64,000 nucleotides of DNA from Tretioscincus oriximinensis (GCA_022410635.1 JAJVDF010000257.1:169672-233671); one strand, 5' to 3'; counted from the first letter of the stretch, positions 1-11,890 are shown. The notes: generated from the sequence alone by a model not told the origin. A program made the numbers and translations.

Positions 1-137
1 GTTAGCAATAAATAAACAACTCTTTTGCAAAATTCAATTAACCTGTCTCCTGCAATCCATATCTTTCTGTGACTTTATGTTTCCTCTATTTCAAATACTA
101 GATGATAGTAAAGCATTGGGGGATTTTATATTGCAGC

Positions 138-274
138 TACCACCTCTTCCAATTTATCATTGAATTTCTCAATGTCTGTATTAGGNTACATGCTTCATTT
201 TATTTACCACCTCTTCCAATTTATCATTGAATTTCTCAATGTCTGTATTAGGATACATGCTTCATTTTATTTAC
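138..274. repeat. 67-bp direct tandem duplication, two copies
   Basis: A unit of about 67 bp starting TACCACCTCTTCC occurs twice in immediate succession, starting at 138 and 205. The copies look identical apart from one ambiguous base (186) in the first. There is no coding potential. The near identity points to a recent local duplication, or to an assembly duplication around the ambiguous base. Confidence 0.9.
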
Positions 275-344
275 TTATTCACAATTAATTTTGAATAATA
301 TAATTCTGATTCTTATTTGATTCCAGCCAAGTACAAGTGGGTTT

Positions 345-600
345 ACCGACAGTCTGGTCCGTCTGTGCCCGAATATTACTGGAGTGGTGGGAGGGAAGCT
401 CTGGGAGCCACTTCATGACTCACTGCTCCAGGAAGTGGAGCAGCGGCATGGTGCATGGCTTCCGATGACTGTGGGATGGGTTGCGTGCCTTAAAAGGGCT
501 GTGTGCCCCTCCCACTTTCTCTTTGTTTGGGGAAGCGCATTTTGAGACGGACGTCTACCTCTGTGCTCGATGTCATGGCCACTTGTGATATCACTTTGAA
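345..600. other. GC-rich island of unknown nature, LTR-like texture
   Basis: A block of about 250 bp is much richer in GC and CpG than the AT-rich DNA on both sides. It contains a TATA-like CTTAAAAGGG near 490, then pyrimidine-rich sequence and CpG-containing stretches. The best reading frames through it are under 60 codons and resemble nothing I know. It could be a decayed solo LTR, another repeat, or a small CpG-rich regulatory element. I see no matching partner elsewhere in the window. Confidence 0.35.
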
Positions 601-1102
601 TTTGGAGAAATAGGTTAACTGATCTGTCATGTAATTACAAATTGTATTAAAATATGGGTGTATGTTTTATATCATCAGAAATAGTGAAAGTGGATTATTG
701 TCAAATTTTTTGCTTCTCTTCTTTTTTTTAGAAAAATCCAACAAATCATTTACTTAGAAATGTGAATTACAAAAATAGAATATGTATAAATATCAACAAT
801 CATTATCAAAAGGTTAAACATTGTAGCATAGATAACTGACATAAAAAGAGGAACCAAACAAGCGCCTGAAAAAATGTCTTAAATTGTCCAAAATGTCCAG
901 TACTATCAGTGCTAGTAAAATCTTTTTAGGTATATTCGGAGTAAAACACTTTGCCATACTCTTCCCTGGCTAAAGTCAAATACTGTAAATCATTATGAGT
1001 GAAGATTTTGCTTCTCTCTTTACTATGATTATGAGATTTAGCACATTCTTTTCCTGATTTATTGTTAATAACTTAGTATAAAATAATAATTAATTTTGTA
1101 AA

Positions 1103-1183
<81 letters not shown>

Positions 1184-4100
1184 TCAAAGTGTAATTTTGA
1201 AACATTTTAAAGATGCAAACTTTTTTCTTATCTTATTGTTGCTGTTTTATTGAAATACATTGAAAAGATGTGTTTTAAAAGGTAGCAATGTAGAACGGTA
1301 TCACTCTGTTCTTCATTAAGAATGGATCATATTTAATAATCTTAAAATCTTCATAGGCATCTGTGTAATAGTCCTTTTGGAATAATAGATCATGCTGCTA
1401 TGGGAGAAAGTCTTTCATCTCCTGACCTGATATTGTTTGAATGGAAGAGTAGTTTGAAAGAAGCACAAAGGTAATTGATTGTGTAAAAGAAGAAAGAACA
1501 AAACTAAGCCTTCCAAAATTGCCTCCACTGTGGTGTTAGTGTACGTTTTGTTGAAAGAACAACTGAGACATTTTCCATAGTCTTCAAAATCCTTTGAAAG
1601 GTGCAGCAACACATGGCCAGAAAAAGCTGAAAGCCTAGAAAAAAATGTTGCCAGCTGTATATGACTAATAATTCCTCAAGTCAACCGAAGTGATGTTTTA
1701 AATAACTTTCAGAAATAAAAAGTTGATTTAAATTTCCTTCAAAATGTAACAAGATTTTGGGTGGTTACTATGATCTCAGATATGTTTAGTTTTTGTTTAT
1801 TGTATTGATTAGTTGAAAGACTATATCAACCAGAAAACACTTATTTCAATTTCATGTATGAAAATTTTAAAATGTATAAAAAGATAAAAAAGCATAAAAG
1901 TGTAAAAGAAAATACTATAAAACCGAACTAAATAATGTTAGTTACTAACAGTTCAAATTGGGTTCCAAATTTCCCAGAAACTTCACATGCCTTTTAGAAG
2001 CATATTCTAAAAAAAGAGCAGTTACAATAACAAGTGTATTTATCGCCCTCCTTAGCAACCAATTAGCATGATTCTTATCTGCAGTGGGAGTTTGCCAGTA
2101 AAGGATGGAGATATTCTACTATAAGAATAACATATAGCTAGCATTCCAATAGAAAATAGACAGTTGTTTCAATCTTGCCTGATCCACAGGGACATAATCT
2201 GTTGTTAAATTTTGATACCTTCCCAGCTTTAGCATAATGTTCAACTGGTCAAAACGTGCTTTTATAAATAATTTCCTTAGTCAGCATGGCATCTCAAATG
2301 TTAAATAATTCTCTGTGCCAAAGTGTTGTTTGAACTTGCTCAAGCCAGATATCTGCCTTATTTGTCCAATAGTTGCTAAATCGCTAATACATGGGCTTTC
2401 TTGTTTGAACAGTACGGCTGGGAGAAAATCCTTCCCAAGAGCGTTATTTTTTTTCAAGGCGGCTAATTTCCNACACCGTTACTGGTGGCTATTGTGGTTG
2501 GNAGAGAAGATCCACTCTTGATGTGGCCCGGTTAGTAGTTCAATTAGGTTTATCTTGACTAAATAATTTGTCATAGAAGTCTTCCCAGATCTCAGATATG
2601 GGATTTCTCTCACTTTCACCTTTAATGCATACCTTCTATATTTCTCCCCAATTTGCTGTTGTATTAGTTGTGGTAGTTGGTGGTAAGATGGAGAAATAGT
2701 AAGCCTCAAAAGTTAATGTAGAAGAAATTTGATAGAATACAAAGACCATCTATTATTTCCTTAGTATTCCCTTCACTAAAGGTTTTGAGATCAGAATCTA
2801 ATTTTTTGTTTCCCTTTTGTAATCCCTGTGAACTTGCTATCCAGGACAAGTGCTATCCAGTGTTTGGTCTCTTGGTTCTGTTTCTTGCCCATTGTGTAAT
2901 GGGATCTGTTTTGGATCACTGAAAGTACTGTTCTGCCTGCTTAGCCACTCTCTCAATCTGCACAATGTCACCAGAATATCTGTCACTTTCCCATGTCCCC
3001 TGTTTTTTCTTTCTCTTTGTGAAGAAANGTAATGTTCGGGGTTTTTCCTGGCAGCTAGGTATTCTATTTAAAATTTCGGTAAACTTTTTTAAAAAAAGTA
3101 TCTGTCTCTTAATCTCATAATCTACCATGTACAAGTAAGGAATTAGCTGTTTTAAAATACAAATTAACAAATTTTATTACATGACTAGGTTTAAAAACCC
3201 CAGCAATAACATGAAAAAGGAAATTATATAAACTGGATTCTAAATGTGTATGATACTGTATGAAATAGTGTTCTTTTAGTTCTCTGTTGGACCATCTGCA
3301 TGGGGGCAAAAGAAACTCTGTAATCCACACATACATAGACACACACACAAACCTTCTATTGGCTTAGGCACCCAAATAATGGTCCTATGCAATTATATGA
3401 AATCAGCCCAACTTGGAAAACACTTTCCAAGATCTGGTGGTTTGCTCAGGCCAGGTCAGGCTATTTTTCTAAACTGAAGTTCTTATTTTCTAATGAAGCT
3501 TCAATAATTAGTAACGTGCATTGCCTCATCAGGGCAATATATTGTGCCAGAAATAGGAATTATAACTGTGCCTCTGAATCCAACTGGTAATAAGATTAAT
3601 TGTGAATAATATTATACCTAAGGCAGATATATCATCCTATGTCTTGTTGATAGCATTACTCAAGAAACTGATTTTTCCGTTTCCTGAGGGATTCGGTTTC
3701 TTTTGAATTAAATAGCCATTTATTTGTTCAGGGGGATATAGTCTGATTTTGACATCAGCATGTAAAATTAATCAGAAGCCACCAGAATAATGACTTTAGC
3801 TTCCAGAGGATAATTTCTTCTTTAAGCATGTGGTAATAATGTTATCATTGCATTTGGCATCATCACCTAATTTCTTTAACCCCAGTACTCATCTTCTCAA
3901 AATAATTGCTCTTCTGAGGTTTGTTTGTAGAAAGGTTTTGGTCACCTCTGACTTAAATTAAGCAAAGTTCTTTGTAGTACTGAGAGAAGAAATAGAGGGT
4001 GAAAAGGCTGGAGCCAGCAGACGTTCCTTCGTCTAGTATCTGTACTACTAGCATCTGACCTTCTCCTGAACTTGAATTTAGTAGCTGCCACTCCCCTGCC

Positions 4101-6155
4101 ATTTGCTGCTGCAGATTACAGCAGCTTGATTGATAAATAAATAGCAGTTCTGCTGAGTGCTGAAGTAAGATTTTGACAAATCCCAAGTACATCAAAGATA
4201 GGAAGAACAGCCTGTCGCCATTTAGCAAGCACTCTTATTACCACATTATGTCAGAGGATGGGCAAAGTTCAGCTAATTTAACAGATTGGTTTCAGTAGCA
4301 ACATGTTAACAAAATATATCCAGGTTTGTGGGAGAAATTACCGTGTCTTGGAAATCTGTTTGTGTATCATCTCTTGCAGTCAAGGGATGAAATGATTGTT
4401 CTTGGTTAACTACATTCAGCCAAGGTAATAAAATTCTTGCAAACTCTAGAACAGTACGTACACAGGCAATTAAAAGGATTTTCACACTTTGGCAATTTTT
4501 GAATTAATAGCAGGGATGGAAGGGAAAATGCGGAAGCTGCTTCTGTTAGTCACTCCAGTCTTGAATGCTTAAAACTCTGGAACATTATTAGTAGGTACAA
4601 TATTGTTACTTGGATATTTGTGCAAAACTATAGTGTATGGGTGGTAGGATAAAAAAAGAAATGGACTAAATAGAGATGCAGAGAGTTTGTATGAGAATTG
4701 TTTATATTTGATATAAGGTATTAGAATAAGAATGGTCAGAAGGAAAGTGAGGAAAATACAGTAGATCAGATACAGTGTGTGTGCATTGGTGCGTGTATGA
4801 TTTCATTATGTAATAATTTTGAGTCTACTGAAGATCAAGGAACAATAAGAGATTTTCCAAAAAGAATGGAAGCAATAATTGGGACTTTGGAACTGTAGGG
4901 GGGGGGGGAGCGATTTAAAATATTAAATGTTGGAATACAGTGTAATATTCGAATGGAGGCNATTATATCATATTACATTAATTTTTGTAAAATTAAAAAG
5001 TAATGGATACCTCCTAGCTATTGCTAGCAATTGCCAACATTGCTGACCAGGTGTTGGTGCTGCACAAGGATGAAAAGATAATAGGGTGGGTGGGACAAAG
5101 AAAGAAGAAACGAACTATAAAATAAAAGAAAGGAAACATCAACTGTATCCCATGGTTGTTAATTGGAGTCTAGATCCAGAAAGGATATCATTAGGTTTGC
5201 CCCCCTCTTCTCTCCTCGTCAATCATAAACTACAGAGAGAGATGAAAAGATGAATATAAAAAATGTTGATTGCCTTACGATCCAGTCGAATAGCAAATCT
5301 ATTAAAGCAGCAGACAGCCATCCTACTGGTCAACAGAAGGCAGCAATTGCTACAGATTGTACACTCTTTCACTTGGGGGGGGGGGTATCTGGAAAGCAGG
5401 TGAATCTCAACACAGCTTCTTAGAAAACAAACATCAAGTAGTACGCATACATGGTTCCAGACATAGCTTAGTTGAGTGGACATAAAACTGTTAGAAAAGG
5501 GTTGTAGGGAGGCAAAAGAATAATCCCAGAGAACAGAAGTTGAAAAGTCACATTAAGTTATAATGATGGGTTTGGGACAATGGGTTCTCCAGATGCGCAG
5601 TAAAAACCCTGTTTCTCCTACAACTATAATACATATCTGTGGCATTCCCAATATAATCCCAATAAATTTAGATATCTTGAAATATCATTATTATGGGAAC
5701 TCCAGGAATTATACATTATTGTTCCAAATTTAAATACTCAGATTTCAGCTGAAAATGAGAAAATATATATATATATAAAATAAGAGAAAGAACTGACAGA
5801 GGGAAGCAAGAGCCCATAATTACCTCCTGCTGTCTGGCAAAAACAATAAGAAGCACTAGGGGGATTTAAAGAAGATCCCTAAGTGCTGCCTGTTGTCTGC
5901 AGACATCCTAGAAATTGGGATAATTTACTTTAGCATCAGAGGAAAACAGAAGATATCAGAAAAATGATCAAAAATTCATTTTCTAACACAAAGTATAGAA
6001 TCTATTAATTAATCCTAGATCCTAGAATGGGACAGAAGTAGAGTACATGTAGCAAAAAAAAAAAGACAACCAAATAAACTGGCACAAAATCAGTGAACTC
6101 AGTTCTCTTTAGATTTTGTTCCTTGTTTGCCCTGGAATTCCAAATAATAACACAA
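601..6155. other. AT-rich unique DNA, no gene seen
   Basis: Only short chance reading frames are present on either strand (at most about 90 codons), with no recognisable domain, splice-flanked exon or repeat head. Simple sequence includes the (AAT)n tract listed separately, a G run near 4900, a G run near 5377 and a short (TA)n near 5765. Ancient decayed repeats may be present but cannot be named by eye. Confidence 0.6.
1105..1183. repeat. (AAT)n microsatellite
   Basis: About 26 uninterrupted AAT/TAA triplets follow AT-rich sequence. It is a pure trinucleotide tract, so length polymorphism is likely. Confidence 0.97.
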
Positions 6156-6159
6156 TTCC

Positions 6160-6255
6160 ATAAGAAGGATCCTGCTGGACCAAATATAGCCCATTTGGTC
6201 CAGCATCCTGTTCACCCAGTGCCCTACCAATTGCTTCTGGGAATCTCAAGCAGAA
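6160..6255 (-). mobile_element. CR1-type LINE 3' tail, short relic
   Basis: The stretch reads, on the minus strand, like the 3' untranslated end of the CR1 elements seen elsewhere here: a block around GGTCCAGCATCCTG followed by a block around CCAATTGCTTCTGGGA. It is diverged and ends where the (GAA)n tract begins. The family label rests on resemblance to the copies at 8.7, 14.5 and 40.2 kb and on general reptile repeats. Confidence 0.5.
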
Positions 6256-6499
6256 GCAGCAGAAGAAGCAGAAGAAGCAGAGAAGAAGAAGAAGAAGAAG
6301 AAGAAGAAGAAGAAGAAGAAGAAGAAGAAGAAGAAGAAGAAGGAAGAAGAAGAAGAAGAAGAAGAAGAAGAAGAAGAAGAAGAAGAAGAAGAAGAAGAAG
6401 AAGNAAGAAGAAGAAGAAGAAGAAGAAGAAGAAGAAGAAGAAGAAGAAGAAGAAGAAGAAGAAGAAGAAGAAGAAGAAGAAGAAGAAGAAGAAGAAGAA
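6256..6499. repeat. Long (GAA/AAG)n microsatellite grown from a SINE tail
   Basis: About 240 bp of almost pure AGA/GAA triplets, with CAG-containing variants at the left edge, a G interruption near 6341 and an ambiguous base at 6404. Its right edge meets exactly the 3' end of the minus-strand SINE at 6499-6787. The other two copies of that SINE (7622-7884 and 31044-31337) end in short runs of the same triplet. The tract therefore appears to be the SINE's own 3' tail, greatly expanded. All-purine GAA tracts of this size can form triplex DNA and stall polymerases, which is general knowledge. The long glutamate/lysine reading frames across it are artefacts of the repeat. Confidence 0.93.
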
Positions 6500-6787
6500 C
6501 TGGGTGTCTTATACCCCGCTTTTCTCACCTTTCAAAGGGATTCAAAGCGGCTTACAAGGGTATTTTGCCTGACATTCTATCTTCCCCACCAGGCTGTGGT
6601 GGTTCCCATGTATCAACTTGCAGTCAGTTGCAATTTCTTGCAATTCTTGCTTTCGAATAGCTGGGTTGGCTAGAACAACANGCTAGTGGAAGGTGCTCAC
6701 CCCTCCCCACGTCCTACACAGGGCTTCGAAACCCGATCTCCCAGATGAGAGGCGGATTCCTTAGCGACTGAGCTATCCAAAGTCCTC
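6499..6787 (-). mobile_element. tRNA-derived SINE with (TTC)n tail, copy 1
   Basis: Read on the minus strand, the element begins at 6787 with a tRNA-like head: an A-box-like segment around TAGCTCAGTCGCTAAGGA and a B-box-like segment around GGTTTCGAAGCCC. These are the internal RNA polymerase III promoter parts. A body of about 200 bp follows, then a tail around TAAGCCGCTTTGAATCCC that resembles L2-type LINE tails, then the triplet tract. Two more copies lie at 7622-7884 (plus) and 31044-31337 (minus). It codes for no protein and would need a LINE for mobility. The family name is not certain. Confidence 0.82.
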
Positions 6788-7361
6788 TCTTCTCTCTGCA
6801 AATTGCTTACAGAGACATTCTGAGTATCTGAACAAAGTAAGAATTTTGATTGTAGTGGGAGTACTCTATAGACTCACTTATTTTAAGAACTTCATTTATC
6901 CTTATTATTATTTGAAATAATTGAAATGTGATGGCTATTGCTAGTTCATAGGTTTGTGTACTTATGTTCATTATCTTAATTTTCATTGCTTGCAAGGTAT
7001 TTTATATTGGTTACACATGTAAATACTTATAGGTGTCTTTGCCAGCAATAATGTTTGCTGCATAGGTAGGTTCTCAGTGGAGCAGAGTTACTAGAGAAGA
7101 ATGGAGACGATAGAGTTCTGTGGTATAATCAAGAAAATCAAGTTTTAAAATGTACAACTCGGTGAATCCCTGTGTCAATCAGATGATTCTTGCAGTAATA
7201 GGAAGTCTGAATTCAAAATGCACAATGAAACCTGTCCATCACAACAACAAAGAACTGAATGTGTTATAATGGCTTTTAACCAGGGATGACAGATCTGTGA
7301 GTCTTTCAGAAGTTTCTAAAGTACAACTACTATGAACCTTAGTAATTTGCTACGCTGACAC
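6788..7361. other. AT-rich DNA between SINEs, nothing recognised
   Basis: No reading frame longer than about 60 codons with meaning, and no repeat head or tail that I can name. Confidence 0.55.
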
Positions 7362-7623
7362 AAATTTATTCATTTATTTATTTATTTGTACTTGTATCAT
7401 GCCCTATACCAGTAGGTCTCAGGGCAGTCAACCATAGGGTGCCGCACATAGCTTTTGTTGGTTTCTCCACAACAGACACCCTATGGAGCAGGTGGGGCTG
7501 ACAGAGTTCAAAGAACTGTAACTGGCCCAAGGTCACCCAGTTGGCTTTCGTGGAGGAATGGGGAATCAAACTGGGAGAGTACCAGGTATGAGTCCAACTT
7601 CAACCACTACACCAAACTGGCTC
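7362..7623 (-). mobile_element. tRNA-derived squamate-type SINE (Sauria-like), copy A
   Basis: On the minus strand it starts at 7623 with GAGCCAGTTTGGTGTAGTGG, an A-box-type tRNA head found in abundant squamate SINEs. A degenerate B-box-like segment follows (around GTTTGATTCCCC), then a body with CCTTGGGCCAGT, then a tail around GCCCTGAGACC, then (TAAA)n at 7362-7388. A second copy lies at 11891-12147. The tail is shared with the L2 LINE at 11.8 kb rather than with an obvious Bov-B tail. Its 5' end abuts the 5' end of the next SINE, which is on the opposite strand. Confidence 0.85.
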
Positions 7624-7884
7624 TGAATGGCTGTTGCTTAGGAGACGGTCTCTCAGCTGGGGGATCGGGTTTCAAAGCCCTGTGTCGGACGTGGGGAGGG
7701 GTGAGCACCTTCCACTAGCCTGTAGCTCTAGCCAACCCAGCTATTGCAAGAAATTGCAACTGACTGCAAGTAGATAAATGGGAAGCCTTCGAGCAAATAC
7801 CCTTGTAAGCCACTTTGAGTCCCTTTAAAAAGTGAGGAAAGAGGGTTATAAGAACCCAGTTCCTCCTCCTCCTCTTCTTCTTCT
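7622..7884 (+). mobile_element. tRNA-derived SINE with (TTC)n tail, copy 2
   Basis: Same family as 6499-6787 but on the plus strand. The head is decayed (TTGCTTAGGAGACGG and GGTTTCAAAGCCC remain). The body includes GGGGTGAGCACCTTCCACTA, and the tail ends in (TCC)n and (TTC)n at 7860-7884. Its first bases touch the 5' end of the Sauria-like SINE, giving a head-to-head pair with at most one or two bases between them. Confidence 0.82.
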
Positions 7885-8667
7885 ACCACTATTCATAGCA
7901 TTTTCGAAAGGCNGTAATATGTTGTTTATCATTATATCTTGTTCTGTACCTGAAGGTTTCAGAATGACTTTCAGTAGTAACTATATAAAAACAATGTTCA
8001 ACATACAGGCTCTAGTACAGGGTGGCCAAAATAAATCCTATTTCTGGAATTTCAGTAGGAATTTCAAACAAATGGATCAGTGCAGTTTATGACATGTAAT
8101 GTGAAGGTGAGCCTATTGGATAGTGAATATTTCTGGGGGGGAAATCTCAGGATATTTTTAGCTAGTTCTGCTTATTTTCCATGAATTATGCACTGAACAA
8201 TTGCATTTTTATATGCCAGATGCTAATTTATGAGGTCACAGAAGATTTTTGTTGCTCTGAATCCATTAGTGCATCTCATGCAAATCTATAAAATAGTAAC
8301 CTTTGCTTTTATGTTACTGGGAGCTTGGCTGATTTTTACTTCCATATCTGCTTTCAGGAAGAAAAGGAGGTTTTTGTCCATCTGTTTAATTTTCTTCCTG
8401 GAAAGATAGCACACATACAAACAAAGATGGGATCGGATAGTCTATCTCTCCATTCTGAAGAGGATTCATAATTCTAAATGATACTTTTTAACAACAGTAA
8501 TAGTTGCTTATGAATAACCATACACTGTAATATTAAGATTTATTACAACTATTAGTACTATGAATTACAATGTTTCATAAATTTTCTACATGCCTCCAAA
8601 GTATACATAAAAGTAGAAAATTAAGAAATATGTATATAGGGGGGAGATACTAAATTTGAGGAATGTT
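7885..8667. other. AT-rich DNA, nothing recognised
   Basis: No gene or named repeat seen. A segment near 8225-8300 contains an octamer-type ATGCAAAT (about 8279) in a sequence that looks less degenerate than its surroundings. It could be conserved noncoding DNA, but this cannot be judged from one genome. Confidence 0.5.
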
Positions 8668-9075
8668 AAGAACATATATAAGAACATAAGAGGAGCCCTG
8701 CTGCATGGGGCCAGAGCCCATCTAGTCCAGCATTCTATCTCACACCAAGGGCCACCAGTTGCACCTGGGCAGGCTGGAACAGAAGAAGGCAAAATCCTCA
8801 ACTGTTCTCAACGCCCTGCAATGGAGATGTTGCTCCATCTCGGAGGCAGTATCAAGACATCCATTCTAGTAACTAACAGCTTCCATGAACCTGTCTAATC
8901 CTGTCTTAAAGCTATTCAGGCTGCTAGCTACAACCACCTCTTCTGGAAGTAAATGCCTAAGGCCGATGACCCTTTCGATGAAAAAATACTTTACCTTGTC
9001 TGTCCTCACTCTTCTGCCCATCAGCTTCAAGGAATGCCCCCTGGTCCTAGTGTTATGTGATAGAGAAAACAATTA
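8668..9075 (-). pseudogene. CR1-type LINE, 3' fragment (end of ORF2 plus 3' UTR)
   Basis: On the minus strand, a frame across 9072-8866 carries the C-terminal end of a CR1-type reverse transcriptase polyprotein, with FSLSHNTRTRGH, KYFF and LLPEEVVVASS in order, and ends soon after a FKTGLDRFMEA segment. The 3' untranslated tail follows to 8668, including a block equivalent to GATGGGCTC and the terminal TTCTTATG octamers typical of CR1-like ends. The reverse transcriptase core is missing, so this is a 5'-truncated dead copy. Related copies lie at 14.5, 21.7, 39.0, 52.2, 52.9 and 56.7 kb. Assignment to CR1 rather than a sister clade rests on the octamer tail and motif memory. Confidence 0.8.
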
Positions 9076-10940
9076 ATGTTAATGTAAGGTTGATGAAGAT
9101 CCTTTTAGGGATAGGTGAAATTGTCTGTATGTACTTCCAGATATCAGAAAAAACTCTTTTTCTGTTCCTTCTGGCATTATATTTGGATTGCCACATGTAC
9201 CCATGGCCTTCCCAATAGAATTCTGTTTGTAACATTGTAAAACATGCTGCACCATTATCATTAGAAATCCAGCAAAGACACATAAGCCACGGTTACAGTG
9301 CATGTTTAGCAGGGCACAGAAAAAGGTAATGTTTCTTGCCATTTGAAGAAAGATCATTTTGCCTTCAAATTTTTTTGGATTGTAACTTTTTGCATAAACA
9401 TCTGCCCACACATTCCAACTAAGATTCACATGATATTCACTACTCATGTTGGCCCACCTTATGTTAATGCTAGCATAATGACAATGTAAAATTCTCCTGT
9501 TCTCCCAGAAAGCAATTTAAGGAAGAATTGTGAACAAAGTGAACAATGTTTTCAGTGTTTGAGGGCAATTTTATGCAGTAACATATAGTCTGAACTTCTC
9601 TTTATAGGAACTGAATGATAGTGGCTCATGGGAGATTACTGATGATATTGGACTAAGATGGAAAGTCATTGCAAAAATGAAAAGTCTGATGGCATAGGCC
9701 ATTGTAGCACCTCTACATTTTCAAGGCACTAGCCACTGCTACCTCTCCCTTCAGTGTTTGTGATTGTAAGTGCTATTTACTAATGCCTGGCTAAAAAAAA
9801 ATGAGGAAAGTGAAGATTCTGTTGCGTGACAACTTGATCTTATCACTTGGCAGCTACTTTTTCACAGCCAGCCATGCATTAGGAAGTTCTCTCTCTGTGT
9901 GTAAAGGCAAGTATTATGTTCAAGCAGAAAGGATAACTGTTCTCCATTGCTGCACATAAAGGGAGGCGGAGAAGCATTGACGCCAGGCAGACACTATATA
10001 TATAGCTTTCTTTGACTGGTCAAAAAGATAAGTGGGCTGAATGGAGACAAGTGTTGTTCCTCTATAAATTGTGTGCCAGCAGGTTTATCACTGAGCACTG
10101 TAGATTATGTTGAGTGCAGCAATCAGGAGGAAGAAAGGGAGGCTAAAATAACAGAGTGGTGAGACTATTTTGATTCTACAATCAGACCCTCCTTGACTCT
10201 TGCCCTCTGAGTGGAAAGTGCTTATGTCAGTCCCCCAGTATTCAAGGTAGTTTTACTTCTTACTGATACTCACTGAGATATTTGCAGCCTGGAATATTGN
10301 TGTTTTGAGGCTGCTTTATTCTGATAATACAGCCAATAAAGACAGCATGATTTTTGTGACTGAGGACTGGGATACCAGTCTTGTTTGTTATTTGCATTGA
10401 TACTGTTTGTCTCCTTAAAAAGTATATGTAATTTAATATCAAAAAGGGAATATGTGTCACAGACATTACCTCTTTACAATCTGTTGCTTTAATTCTATTC
10501 TCTTTTTACCTAACTCTTGTAGGTAAGTCAGCCAGATACAACAGTTTCTGTCTCTTTTGGTGTTTAAATTAGAGTCCAACCCATCAACTTAAACCAACCA
10601 GGAAGAACTAATATTTTTAGTATAGAGCTCAAGATGAATATTAATGACCTCAGTTCAATGTCACCAAGCAGAGACAGAACTAAATGCAAGCTCCAGATGC
10701 ATTGCTTCCTTCTGGAAAGACTTCTGAGTTTAGGAAGAGTTTCAAACATTAAACCATCCTGAACAATTCATCAGCATAGATGACTGATGGTTATATTATG
10801 CAGTTGTCTTCAGTTTCTTGAAATTCTTAAAAACACAGAATTAAAATTGCTTGATTAGTGAACCATTAGTAGATCGGTGATGTGACATCATGTGGGCAGC
10901 AAATTATTCTGACCTGAAATGATGCCCCACCTGAATTAAG
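9076..10940. other. Unique AT-rich DNA, no gene seen
   Basis: Contains a 122-codon minus-strand frame (9447-9079) without recognisable domains, which I treat as chance. No splice-flanked exon, repeat head or RNA gene could be supported. Confidence 0.55.
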
Positions 10941-10944
10941 TGGT

Positions 10945-11430
10945 CGGAGATGTTCATTAAGGTTGCAGAAAAATTAGAGAATCCGTGAGTAAAAGCTGAG
11001 AGAAAAAGAAAGATCTTTTGCAGAAGATGTCAAAGAAAAAAACGAGATGAAATTAAAGCAGAGGAGAGAAAGAAATTGTGTGATCGTGGCAGAAAATTCA
11101 GGACCCTCAAACTTACAAGGAAAATAAGTGCCACATCATCTCAATCACCAGAAGGATCAAGGAGTCCACCTTATAAATCAGCAAATTCATTTTGCAGGGC
11201 AACAGCATGAGCACAAAGGAATCTTCCGGCATTGACGCCAAAAAAGAAATGTGTTGTGCATAAATTATTTGAAAAATTAGTTGGCACCGATTCCTCTGTA
11301 TCAAAGGGTTCTCAGGATTTTCAAACCGTGGAATTGCACCACTGAATGCTGAAACCAAAGATCTTATTAGATCTTTTTCAAAAGAGATTATGTCAGATGA
11401 GGAAAAAGCAGTTTTCTCTCTACTTTTCCT
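10945..11430 (+). pseudogene. Decayed basic ORF, probably transposon-derived
   Basis: One plus-strand frame stays readable from about 10950 to 11420, broken by stop codons at 10986 (TGA), 11208 (TGA) and 11346 (TGA). It encodes a lysine/arginine-rich segment (KAERKRK, then CQRKKRDEIKAEERKK), a serine-rich linker, and then a segment of the form PYKSANSF..A.A.AQRNLPAL-TPKKKCVVHKL. The middle stop could be a CGA-to-TGA decay event. An arrangement of a basic RxxRxKxK region followed by LP..TPKK..VV..L is one I associate with an uncharacterised family of transposon-linked proteins in invertebrates and fishes, but I cannot name it. No terminal repeats were located. It might alternatively be a processed pseudogene of a host nuclear protein. 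Confidence 0.4.
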
Positions 11431-11782
11431 CACTGATTCTCTCACTTTTTCTTTATATTTATCATAATCTCCTTGTAATTTTATTTTTTCTCTTCTCCCA
11501 ATTTTTTAGCAGCTTGAGAGCTGCCGTATATGTATTAAGAAGAAAGACAAGAAAAAGTAAAAAAGATTCAAGAAGCATAGTCTTAAATTTGACAAATAAA
11601 CATTTAATGGACATTTAGCCTATGTCCCTATACTTTTTAGATAAATATTGACTTTTTAAGTAAACGCTTGTAGTACCCTTATCATAGATTACTGTCCCTT
11701 GGTAACATTATTTTTGCTTAATTAACACTTTTATGTTGACCCCCATAACCTCAAATAATTATTTCCATTTTGTTCTTGCTAT
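11431..11782. other. AT-rich DNA, nothing recognised
   Basis: T-rich sequence between the decayed ORF and the L2 tail. It may include the 3' part of whatever element carried the ORF. No motif supports a call. Confidence 0.45.
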
Positions 11783-11890
11783 ATTATTAATTAATTAATT
11801 AATTATTCTTATACCCTGCCCCTACACCCAAAGGTCTCAGGGCGGCCCGCAATAAAACATCAGTACAAAATTAACACATTAAAAAGAGTA

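Noticed and set aside
6093..6572. Frames of 159 and 139 codons with long glutamate/lysine or serine/phenylalanine/leucine runs
   Set aside because: They are translations of the (GAA)n microsatellite and the adjoining SINE on both strands, not a gene.
7600..7690. tRNA-like promoter boxes that could suggest a tRNA gene (also near 6787, 12147 and 31337)
   Set aside because: The cloverleaf is incomplete and the same head recurs with the same non-tRNA body and LINE-like tail, so these are SINE heads.
9079..9447. A 122-codon minus-strand frame beside the CR1 fragment
   Set aside because: It does not continue the CR1 reading frame and shows no family motif. It is probably a chance frame.
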